6,421 nt of DNA, from contig JAFGIC010000417.1 of the NCBI GenBank assembly GCA_016929815.1, positions 1 to 6,421 of the forward strand, in the 5' to 3' direction. The position numbers and the translations under genes were made by a program. The stretch is from Deltaproteobacteria bacterium (GTDB taxonomy: Bacteria > Desulfobacterota > DSM-4660 > Desulfatiglandales > HGW-15). Positions 1 through 6,156 of this stretch are shown in pieces (position 1 is the first letter of the stretch; each line of letters begins with the position of its first letter). Under the pieces are notes generated by a model that saw only the letters and a program-made list of their open reading frames with translations, made no database searches and was not told where the DNA came from.

Positions 1-39
1 ACAACTCAGATCAAAGAAATTGTATCACTGGAATAACTT

Positions 40-44
40 GGAGG
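40..44 (+). promoter_or_regulatory. Ribosome binding site fixing a TTG start
   Basis: A perfect GGAGG core lies 5 nt before the TTG at 50. The frame is open all the way to the left edge, with other in-frame TTG codons at 20 and 38 that lack such a site. This site is therefore the main argument for starting the HTH protein at 50. Confidence 0.6.
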
Positions 45-49
45 AAACA

Positions 50-250
50 TTGGGTCGCAATATTGTCAGGAAGATCCGGGAAGAACTCTTGATGAGCAAG
101 GCAGAATTGGCAAGGAAGGCCGGGGTTTCGTCTCTTACAATTGATAGAATTGAGAGAGGTAAGAGTTGTCGGATGGAAACAAAGAGGAAAATAATTCTAG
201 CCCTTGGTTATGACCTGACTGAAAAGGGCAAGGTCTTTCTGGAAAGTTGA
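50..250 (+). CDS. Small XRE-family helix-turn-helix DNA-binding protein
   Basis: A 66-aa protein that is essentially a single lambda-repressor-like (HTH_3/XRE) domain. From the TTG at 50, helix 2 of the HTH covers about residues 16-24 (SKAELARKA). The turn is GVS, and the recognition helix covers about 28-37 (SLTIDRIERG). A Lys/Arg-rich helix follows (44-52, TKRKIILAL). There is no sensor, dimerisation or catalytic domain, so any signal must come from elsewhere. The frame has no stop between the left edge and 50, so an upstream start outside the window cannot be excluded; GGAGG at 40-44 favours 50. The stop lies 14 bp before the pilM ATG, so the two genes are probably co-transcribed. By inference it may regulate the pilus operon or its own promoter, which would lie outside the window. 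The family call is strong; the target is unknown. Confidence 0.85.
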   Translation: MGRNIVRKIREELLMSKAELARKAGVSSLTIDRIERGKSCRMETKRKIILALGYDLTEKGKVFLES

Positions 251-258
251 AAAGGGGG
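251..258 (+). promoter_or_regulatory. Ribosome binding site of pilM
   Basis: The purine run AAAGGGGG begins right after the HTH stop codon and ends 6 nt before the ATG at 265. It supports this ATG over the in-frame TTG at 247, which would overlap the HTH stop by 4 bp and has only a poor site upstream. The G-run is not a canonical AGGAGG, so the choice is likely but not certain. Confidence 0.55.
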
Positions 259-264
259 CAAACC

Positions 265-1359
265 ATGCCGGTGCCGAAGAAAAATCAATTGATAGGGCTG
301 GACATAGGCTCACACTCTATCAAGCTAGTGGAGATTAATCAGAGCAAAAAGGGGATGATACTCAAAAATTTCGGGGTTATAGGTCTTCCAAAAGACGCTA
401 TTGTAGAGGGGACCATCAAAGAGATGGAGGTTGTTGCCTCTGTGGTTAAAAATCTCTATAAAAATCTGAAAATAAAAAATAAGAATGTGGCTACATCAAT
501 ATCAGGCTTTTCTGTGATCGTCAAAAAGATAAGCATATCACAAAGGGGTGAATCCGAATTGGATTCAAGTATCCATGAGGAAGCCGAACAATATATACCA
601 TTTGACATAAGCGATGTTAACCTCGATTATGAGATTCTTAAATTGAAGGAAGCTGTGACAGGCGATGAAAGCGCCACAGAAGTTGCTAAGAAGGGCGCAG
701 CCCTTATGGATGTCCTTCTTGTTGCGGCGAAAAAGGATATTATCGAGGACTACGAAAGCCTCATACAACTTGCCGGTTTGAATCCGGTGATAATGGATGT
801 TGATGCCTTTGCGCTGCAGAATGCCTTTGAAGCAAGTTCGGGGAATATCTCCGGTTGTTATGCAATAATAAACATAGGAGCTGAAGAACTGGGTATTAAT
901 GCCGTTAAGGATGGTGTTTCGATATTTACAAGGGATTCGTCGTATGGCGGCTCGCAGATTACCGAGGCCATTATGTCTAAATTTAACGTCTCCTTCGAGG
1001 AGGCGGAGAAGATAAAGCTTGGCGGTACAAAGGTGGATAAGGAAAGAGGCGCACTGGAAGAGATTTTCACAACCATAGTATCAGGATGGGTCCAGGAGAT
1101 AAAACGCGCACTGGACTTTCTTTCCACTACCTATCCGGATGAGTCAATTGAGAAAATTCTGGTAAGCGGAGGGGCATATCGGATACCCGGTTTTCTTAAG
1201 TATCTCGAACAGGAGACCGGTATATCCGTTGAGGAATTAAATCCATTTGCGAATCTTCAGATAAATGAGAAGGTTTTTGATCCAAGATACTTGAGCTATA
1301 TGGCTCCCCAGGCAGGTGTTGCTGTCGGCCTGGCTTTAAGAAGCGCTGGTGACAAATGA
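265..1359 (+). CDS. pilM: Type IV pilus assembly protein PilM (actin-like ATPase)
   Basis: A 364-aa protein from the ATG at 265, normal for PilM. It is a cytoplasmic protein of the FtsA/actin fold that binds ATP and the N-terminal tail of PilN, anchoring the pilus machine at the inner membrane. Visible features (ATG numbering): phosphate-1 loop GLDIGSHSIKLVEI at 11-24; the PilM block EEAEQYIPFDISDVNLDYEIL at about 105-124; VLLVAAKKD at 150-158; phosphate-2 loop NIGAEELGINAVKDG at 203-217; FTRDSSYGGSQITEAI at 221-236; adenosine-site motif VSGGAYRIPGF at 300-310; and the C-terminal NPFAN and MAPQAGVAVGLALR blocks. The stretch between DYEIL and MDVLLVAAKKD (about 127-147, rich in Ala, Lys and Glu) seems a little longer than in many PilMs. 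The gene sits 14 bp behind the HTH gene and overlaps pilN by 4 bp. No signal peptide or membrane segment is seen. Homologues involved in cell division (FtsA) or sugar kinases are excluded by the following pilNOPQ genes. Confidence 0.97.
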   Translation: MPVPKKNQLIGLDIGSHSIKLVEINQSKKGMILKNFGVIGLPKDAIVEGTIKEMEVVASVVKNLYKNLKIKNKNVATSISGFSVIVKKISISQRGESELDSSIHEEAEQYIPFDISDVNLDYEILKLKEAVTGDESATEVAKKGAALMDVLLVAAKKDIIEDYESLIQLAGLNPVIMDVDAFALQNAFEASSGNISGCYAIINIGAEELGINAVKDGVSIFTRDSSYGGSQITEAIMSKFNVSFEEAEKIKLGGTKVDKERGALEEIFTTIVSGWVQEIKRALDFLSTTYPDESIEKILVSGGAYRIPGFLKYLEQETGISVEELNPFANLQINEKVFDPRYLSYMAPQAGVAVGLALRSAGDK

Positions 1360-1955
1360 TAAGAATTAATCTTTTGCCCTTCAGGGCTGCACGGAAGAGA
1401 GAGAATATAAGAAGACAGGTTTCTATCTCAGGACTTTTATTCCTATTGTTTATATTGCTTCTAGCGGTATGGTTTATACATCTTAATGGGAAGCTTTTAA
1501 ATCTGAAAAACGAGGAAAGCAGCAAAAAGACCGAACTCGCGGGATATCAGAAAGAACTCAATGAGATAAAAAAACTTGAAAAAGATATAAAAGAGATAAA
1601 TACCAAGCTCAGTGTGATTAAAGATCTGGAAAAGGGCAAAACCGGGCCTGTGCTGCTTCTTTCGACCATTGCCGATGCTGTGCCAAAAGATAAATTGTGG
1701 CTGACCTCTCTTAACGAGGGCAACGGCAAATTGACGCTTACAGGAACCGCCATGGATAACGAAACAGTGGCCCTTTTCATGAATAATCTTGCGGCTGCAA
1801 AGGATGTAATAACATCCGTGGAATTAAAAAGTGCAATTGGAAAAGATATTAAGGAATATAATTTAAAGGTATCTGATTTCAGCCTTGAATGTAGGACATA
1901 TGCATATAAAGAAGAAACAAAGGCGGCAGCTGCAGGGAATAAAAAAGGTAAATGA
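1356..1955 (+). CDS. pilN: Type IV pilus inner-membrane alignment protein PilN
   Basis: A 199-aa bitopic inner-membrane protein. The cytoplasmic tail starts MIRINLLPFR; the INLLP motif (4-8) is the known PilM-binding peptide of this family. A basic stretch (10-20) precedes one membrane segment at about 24-42. A Lys/Glu-rich coiled coil follows (about 43-93), then a periplasmic ferredoxin-like domain (about 97-180) containing the typical LLSTIADAVPKDKLWLTSL and LTLTGTAMDNETVALFMNNL blocks. The C-terminus ends in an Ala/Lys-rich tail. Its ATG overlaps the pilM TGA (ATGA, 1356-1359) and only a weak GGTGA precedes it, so translation is probably coupled to pilM. PilN pairs with PilO, the next gene. 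It resembles GspL/PulL C-terminal regions of type II secretion, but the short INLLP tail and the separate PilM gene identify the pilus version. Confidence 0.96.
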   Translation: MIRINLLPFRAARKRENIRRQVSISGLLFLLFILLLAVWFIHLNGKLLNLKNEESSKKTELAGYQKELNEIKKLEKDIKEINTKLSVIKDLEKGKTGPVLLLSTIADAVPKDKLWLTSLNEGNGKLTLTGTAMDNETVALFMNNLAAAKDVITSVELKSAIGKDIKEYNLKVSDFSLECRTYAYKEETKAAAAGNKKGK

Positions 1956-1988
1956 TTTTAATTAAATAAACAGGGGAAAAGTAAAATA

Positions 1989-2558
1989 ATGGAAGGCGAA
2001 GCAATTTTTCAAAAGATAGAAACTATAAAGATGCCTGCCAGAATCGGTATTTTTGCCGGCATAATTGTCCTGTTTTTAGCGGCCTTTATATGGTTCGTAT
2101 ATATTCCTAAGTCGAACGCTGTTGAGACTACCACGTCATCAATCGACGATCTTGATCAGCAGCTTAACCGCGCAAAGCTACAGAGGGCAAAGCTGCCGGA
2201 AAAACAAAAGGAAAGGGCGGAACTGGACCTTCAGCTACAGGAAGCGCTTAAATTGCTGCCGAATGAAAAAGAAATTTCCAGCCTTTTAAGCAAGGTTACG
2301 GAACTGGGAAACGAATCACAACTTGATTTCAGGGTTTTTACGCCCAAGTCCGAACAAAAGAAGGAATTATATATTGAGATACCAGTCGCAATTACAGTCA
2401 GCGGCACTTATCATAATGTGGCAATATTTTTTGAAAAGGTAGGAAAGATGGAACGGATCATGAATATTAAAAATGTTTCCATGAAACCGGTGAGTGACCG
2501 TTCAACGACACTGACTACCACATGTGACGCTATAACATACACGTTTAGAGGGAATTAA
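1989..2558 (+). CDS. pilO: Type IV pilus inner-membrane alignment protein PilO
   Basis: A 189-aa bitopic inner-membrane protein that heterodimerises with PilN and passes the assembly to PilP. A short amphipathic N-terminus (1-18) leads into one membrane segment (about 19-39). A coiled coil rich in Leu, Gln, Lys and Glu follows (about 48-88), then the PilO domain (89-187). Family blocks are easy to see: LLPNEKEISSLLSKVTELG (89-107), LDFRVFTPKSE (112-122), IEIPVAITVSGTYHNVAIFF (129-148) and RIMNIKNVSM (156-165). There is a single Cys at 179 near the C-terminus. The gap after pilN is 33 bp and AT-rich. The only Shine-Dalgarno-like site is AGGGGA at 1972-1977, 11 nt from the ATG, a longer spacing than usual. 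pilP begins 4 bp after the stop. Length and order are standard for the cluster. Confidence 0.96.
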   Translation: MEGEAIFQKIETIKMPARIGIFAGIIVLFLAAFIWFVYIPKSNAVETTTSSIDDLDQQLNRAKLQRAKLPEKQKERAELDLQLQEALKLLPNEKEISSLLSKVTELGNESQLDFRVFTPKSEQKKELYIEIPVAITVSGTYHNVAIFFEKVGKMERIMNIKNVSMKPVSDRSTTLTTTCDAITYTFRGN

Positions 2559-2562
2559 TAAT

Positions 2563-3072
2563 ATGGAAAGGCTCCAGCATAAATATCTTATCGGCCTTTT
2601 ATCGCAGATAATTTTTATACTTGCTCTTTCTTCAGGGATGGCAGCGGCACAGGAAAAAGCCGCCGATGCCGGAACAGAATCCTCGGGAATAACCGCAAAT
2701 ACCGAAGGGACCGAAATCGCCGATTCCGGGGTTGATGAATATATATATGACCCTATTGATAAAACAGATCCTTTCAAATCTTTTATAACAGCCAGGGAAG
2801 AAAAGGAAAAAGAAAAGGCAAAAACATATTTGGAGACCCTTGAACTTTCCCAGTTGGAAATTATTGTGATTGTAATAAGCCCAAAGGCCAGATGGGCTAT
2901 GGTTAAAGATTCAAAGGGTGTAGGACATGTGATTAAAGAGGGAACACTGATAGGTACAAAAAACGGGGTAGTATATAAGATATCCGAAGGAGAAGTAATA
3001 ATCCGCGAAGAGTACACGGATTACAGGGGCCAGAAGCAATACAGGGAGATTATCAAGACGTCTCAATCTTAG
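2563..3072 (+). CDS. pilP: Type IV pilus assembly protein PilP, without lipobox
   Basis: A 169-aa periplasmic protein that connects PilNO to the N-domains of the secretin PilQ. It begins with a hydrophobic export signal (about 8-25) ending in SSGMAAAQ, which looks like a signal-peptidase-I site near residue 29. There is no cysteine anywhere in the protein, so it cannot be a lipoprotein like the classical PilPs. A flexible acidic linker (30-60) leads to the family block YDPIDKTDPFKSF (62-74), then a charged helix (about 77-90). The beta-sandwich domain (about 93-162) contains LELSQLEIIVIVISPKARWAMVKDSKGVGHVIKEGTLIG-type strands, only partly quoted here by position. AGAGGGA at 2547-2553, inside the end of pilO, is a good ribosome binding site 9 nt from the ATG. 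The next gene is pilQ, after a 157-bp gap. The identity is secure from context and conserved blocks; the mode of membrane anchoring is inferred. Confidence 0.93.
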   Translation: MERLQHKYLIGLLSQIIFILALSSGMAAAQEKAADAGTESSGITANTEGTEIADSGVDEYIYDPIDKTDPFKSFITAREEKEKEKAKTYLETLELSQLEIIVIVISPKARWAMVKDSKGVGHVIKEGTLIGTKNGVVYKISEGEVIIREEYTDYRGQKQYREIIKTSQS

Positions 3073-3125
3073 GTTTAGAAGATATGGGATGTATGAAGAT
3101 TTTATTAACAACTAAACAAAGAGGG

Positions 3126-3164
3126 CGCCTTATAAATCTTTTCATACGCGTTTTTTATAAGTCG
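3126..3164. repeat. Inverted repeat in the 157-bp pilP-pilQ gap
   Basis: CTTATAAA (3129-3136) and TTTATAAG (3154-3161) are perfect reverse complements with 17 nt between them. After one mismatch (3128/3162), two more pairs extend the arms to 3126 and 3164. As RNA this is a weak AU-rich stem with a wide loop. It is not followed by a U-run, so it is not a typical intrinsic terminator. It may be a protein-binding site, an RNA processing or stability element before pilQ, or chance in AT-rich DNA. Elsewhere in 3073-3229 I see no convincing sigma-70 or sigma-54 promoter pair. TTAACA at 3105-3110 followed by TATAAA at 3131-3136 has a 20-bp spacer, which is too long for a good match. Confidence 0.4.
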
Positions 3165-3216
3165 GATCATTGAGAAGAATAAAATCTAAGGGCGTCAATA
3201 TTATCAGCAAGAATTT

Positions 3217-3222
3217 AAGGAG
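3217..3222 (+). promoter_or_regulatory. Ribosome binding site deciding the pilQ start
   Basis: AAGGAG lies 7 nt upstream of the ATG at 3230, the best Shine-Dalgarno site in the window. It shows that pilQ starts at 3230 and not at the in-frame TTG at 3170, which would add 20 residues in front of the lipoprotein signal peptide. Confidence 0.85.
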
Positions 3223-3229
3223 ATATTCC

Positions 3230-5317
3230 ATGGGTAAAAAGATGAGTATTAATAACAGGCTATTATACTCCTTCCTGCTATATCCGGTGGCGGCTTTATT
3301 TCTGATATCAGGTTGCGCCACTGGTTCCACAAAAGATGCTGCGACCGGTGGTGAGGAATCTTCTATCACCGTTCAACAGACGGAGTCAGGTCCCTCTGTC
3401 CAGCAGAATAACGATAATGCATGGAAGTCCGTAACGGATACGTCAACGGCTGCTCCGCAGATAAAGGTTGAAGATGAACCGGAAACGACCGCTGTTGAGA
3501 TCGCGGTTGCCGACGAATCCGAAGATATTACACCATCTGAACCCAGGATATTTTTCGAGCCTTCCAGAACAGATATTAATGAAGTGCTCGGCATTGATTT
3601 CACTCTGGCTGAAAACGGCAAATCCCGTCTTGTTGTCACAACTACCAAAAAGACAAATTATGATCTTGACAGGAAGGATGAAAAAACCCTTGTCTTAAAG
3701 ATCCACGATTCAACGATTGCCAATCCGTTGCTCATGAGACATATAGATACTACACAGTTTCAATCGGCGCTGGAAGTAATCAATCAGAAATATTCATCTC
3801 AGAATAAAGAGGTAGATCTTGTATTATCGTTAAGGGAGATTGTTCCCTTCAACATTAAACCGACAGAAAACGGTTTAATCATGGATTTCGGTCAGACTTC
3901 AGTAAAGGTTGCAGAAACAAAGATTGTCCCCTTGAATCTGGAGGAGACTGAGACAAGAACGCTTGCAGTAACTTCACATGGCTCTGGCATTCCTACTGAA
4001 GCCTCCACAATTACAACTGCGACCGCTACAACGAAAAAATACAAAGGTGAAAGGATGTACATGGATTTCGTGGACGCGGATGTTACTCATATATTGAGGC
4101 TTATTAATGAGGTAAGCGGTGAGAATATTGTATGGGATCCCTCGATAGCCGGTAAAAAGGTGTCAATGATACTTAAGAATGTGCCCTGGGATGAGGCATT
4201 GGATCTTGTGCTGGATAACAACGATCTGGCAAAGAGATACCGTGGAGACAACATACTATGGATAACCACCAAGGACAAGATGAAACAGATCCTTGCAGAA
4301 GAAGAGGCCGAAAGACAGAGATTATTGAAGCTGGCCGAGGAGGCGGAGAACAGGAGGAAGGAAAAGGAAAAGGCCGCCAAGGAAGAAGCCCCTCTCATAA
4401 CGGAATATCTGCCTGTTGATTTTGCAAAGGCGAATGACGTGAAGGGGCATATTACAGTGTCAAAACGCGGCGCCATGACTGTTGACACAAGGACAAATAC
4501 AATTATCCTCACCGATATTGAGGAAAATATCGAGACGGCCAAAAAGACCATCAAGCAGTTTGACACACCAGTAAAACAGATTATGATTGAGGCAAGGATA
4601 GTGGAGGCTACAGACAGCTTCAGCCGCGAACTGGGTCTTAAATGGAATAATAACACATCATATTGGGATACAGATGCTTTGAATGAAGATATAGAAGTTC
4701 CACCCTTTGCGAATGATTTTAACTATGATGGTGAAAGGGTATATGGAGGTTCTTTTTCAACCAATTCACCGGATGGCTGGGATGCAAACATCGGACTTGG
4801 CTTTGCCAGGGCTACATTCGGAGGACGTTTAACACTAGATGCATCACTTGCTATTGCCGAATCAGAAGGCACTGCAAAGACGCTGTCAGCGCCTAAGGTA
4901 ATAGCACAGGAAGGGACGCCTGCCAAAATCAGCAGCGGTGAGATAATAAAGGTCGCTGCTACAGAAAATGTGGCATCAGAGGAATGGCCTGCTGAACTGT
5001 CTTTAAGCGTGACACCGAACTCCATAAGCTATAATGATTATATTACGCTTACCGTAGATGTATCTGATGATGCGCGTCTTTCCGATTCTTTAAAGACGAC
5101 CAAGACAATAAACACTACCCTGATGGTAAAAAGCGGCGAGACAATAGTAATAGGCGGAATTATTAAAGAGAAGGAAGGCGAGGATACAACAGGCGTTCCG
5201 ATTCTGAAAGATATCCCGGTTCTGGGATGGCTCTTTAAGGCAAAGAGCAAGAGCACATCAAGGTCGGAGCTTTTGATTTTTCTTACTCCTACAGTGCTTT
5301 CATCTTTTGTCGATTAG
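3230..5317 (+). CDS. pilQ: Type IV pilus secretin PilQ, with a lipoprotein signal
   Basis: A 695-aa outer-membrane secretin that forms the gated channel for the pilus. From the ATG at 3230: a signal peptide with lipobox LISGC, so Cys29 is the probable lipidated residue, followed by Ala (no inner-membrane retention Asp). Then come a low-complexity Thr/Ser/Glu linker (30-105), one AMIN domain that may bind peptidoglycan (about 107-222), a Thr-rich linker (about 223-270) and the STN/N0 domain (about 273-348, MYMDFVDADVTHILRLI and VPWDEALDLVL). A very charged helix (about 355-386) precedes the N1 secretin_N domain (about 390-446). The secretin core covers 449-692, with EARIVEA, LSAPKVIAQEGTPAKISSGE (552-571), VTPNSIS, the signature VPILKDIPVLGWLF (656-669) and the final strand ELLIFLTPTVL. 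Many proteobacterial PilQs have two AMIN domains; I recognise only one. The core shows the C-terminal PilQ/GspD pattern; pilMNOP context and AMIN argue against GspD. Lipidation is a prediction. Confidence 0.96.
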   Translation: MGKKMSINNRLLYSFLLYPVAALFLISGCATGSTKDAATGGEESSITVQQTESGPSVQQNNDNAWKSVTDTSTAAPQIKVEDEPETTAVEIAVADESEDITPSEPRIFFEPSRTDINEVLGIDFTLAENGKSRLVVTTTKKTNYDLDRKDEKTLVLKIHDSTIANPLLMRHIDTTQFQSALEVINQKYSSQNKEVDLVLSLREIVPFNIKPTENGLIMDFGQTSVKVAETKIVPLNLEETETRTLAVTSHGSGIPTEASTITTATATTKKYKGERMYMDFVDADVTHILRLINEVSGENIVWDPSIAGKKVSMILKNVPWDEALDLVLDNNDLAKRYRGDNILWITTKDKMKQILAEEEAERQRLLKLAEEAENRRKEKEKAAKEEAPLITEYLPVDFAKANDVKGHITVSKRGAMTVDTRTNTIILTDIEENIETAKKTIKQFDTPVKQIMIEARIVEATDSFSRELGLKWNNNTSYWDTDALNEDIEVPPFANDFNYDGERVYGGSFSTNSPDGWDANIGLGFARATFGGRLTLDASLAIAESEGTAKTLSAPKVIAQEGTPAKISSGEIIKVAATENVASEEWPAELSLSVTPNSISYNDYITLTVDVSDDARLSDSLKTTKTINTTLMVKSGETIVIGGIIKEKEGEDTTGVPILKDIPVLGWLFKAKSKSTSRSELLIFLTPTVLSSFVD

Positions 5318-5345
5318 TTGCCGTTAAAAAGATTATAGTTCTGTT

Positions 5346-6149
5346 GTGAATGAGATGCCGATAATTCGATCATATCCGGTAGTTCGCTTAAAGAATAATC
5401 TTATATTCATACTCGTAATTCTTGTTATATCATCACTTTTTGCAGGCTGTGCAGGCAGCATAAAAGAAAAAAAGGATAAAGCCCTCGCTATGGAGGACAT
5501 GGGAAGGTCCCTTGTCCTCCAGGGTGATCATAGAAAGGGCCTTTCTTATTTTCTTCAGGCAGCAGAACTTGATCCCGATAATCCCGACATTGAACATGAC
5601 CTGGCACGCGTTTATGGGGACCTCGGAGAATATGACCTTGCACTCCAGCACTATAAAAAGGCAATAAGCCTGAAGCCGAATTTCTCAGAGGCTGTCAACA
5701 ACATGGGGGCTTTGTATTCCAGGATGAAGGAGTGGGACAAGGCCTTGGAATGCTTCCAGAAGGCGGCATCAGACATACTTTATACTACGCCGCATTTTGC
5801 CTATCATAACATGGGTCTGGTATATTTTTATAAAGGCGATTATGACAGGGCTGTAGAATACTACCAGAAGGCGTTAAAAATTGATCCATCCTACGTAAAT
5901 GTTTACTTTGATCTTGCAGCCGTTTATATTTTGTTAAAGCGTAACGAAGATGCAGTGGAGGCTTATAAAAAGGCAGCCGAATTAAGTCCACAATCCAAAC
6001 AGGCTGAGCTAAGTCTTGCGACCCTGTATATAAGGATGGAACGCACCAGAGATGCATCTGACATATTAAGGGCTATAATTGAATCTGATCCCAGAAGCCA
6101 GGCTGCAAAAGATGCCAAACAATTATTGGAAAGCATAAACAAGAGATAG
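5346..6149 (+). CDS. TPR lipoprotein, PilF/PilW-type pilotin candidate
   Basis: A 267-aa predicted outer-membrane lipoprotein. The hydrophobic segment (19-33) ends in lipobox LFAGC, so Cys35 would be lipidated, with Ala at +2. The rest is an array of six TPR-like helical hairpins at about 46-79, 80-113, 114-148, 151-183, 184-217 and 218-251. They show the usual G/Y/A/P pattern (for example NMGLVYFYKGDYDRAVEYYQ and AISLKP). Six TPRs after a lipid anchor, including an ILYTTPHFAYHNMGLVY region at the third/fourth repeat junction, resemble PilF of Pseudomonas and PilW of Neisseria, which help PilQ localise and multimerise. Position directly after pilQ (28 bp) supports this. The start is GTG 5346 or ATG 5355; an in-frame stop at 5325 limits any extension. 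Neither start has a clear Shine-Dalgarno site, so translation may depend on pilQ. TPR lipoproteins are common, so the pilotin role is inferred. Confidence 0.85.
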   Translation: MNEMPIIRSYPVVRLKNNLIFILVILVISSLFAGCAGSIKEKKDKALAMEDMGRSLVLQGDHRKGLSYFLQAAELDPDNPDIEHDLARVYGDLGEYDLALQHYKKAISLKPNFSEAVNNMGALYSRMKEWDKALECFQKAASDILYTTPHFAYHNMGLVYFYKGDYDRAVEYYQKALKIDPSYVNVYFDLAAVYILLKRNEDAVEAYKKAAELSPQSKQAELSLATLYIRMERTRDASDILRAIIESDPRSQAAKDAKQLLESINKR

Positions 6150-6156
6150 TTTAACA

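Noticed and set aside
996..1010. A 15-bp identical match (CGAGGAGGCGGAGAA) between pilM here and pilQ at 4336-4350.
   Set aside because: Both copies encode Glu-Glu-Ala-Glu in helical regions; shared codon choice explains it, and there is no further similarity on either side.
1957..1966. Perfect 10-bp palindrome TTTAATTAAA between pilN and pilO.
   Set aside because: Pure A/T palindrome in an AT-rich gap; too short and low in information to call a site.
2502..3017. Long antisense reading frame (171 aa) opposite pilP.
   Set aside because: Ser/Ile/Pro-rich composition typical of antisense shadows; the + strand encodes a well-conserved PilP.
3084..3173. A small reading frame in the pilP-pilQ gap (ATG 3084 or 3093, stop 3171-3173) giving 29 or 26 residues, basic and hydrophobic.
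   Set aside because: No good ribosome binding site, no recognisable motif, and it spans the inverted repeat; a frame this short is expected by chance.
3170..3229. Extended pilQ start at TTG 3170.
   Set aside because: No ribosome binding site there, and the extension would bury the lipoprotein signal behind 20 extra residues; AAGGAG fixes ATG 3230.
4087..4656. Long antisense reading frame (189 aa) opposite pilQ.
   Set aside because: Low-complexity Ser/Leu/Phe-rich shadow of the STN and N1 coding region with no family pattern.
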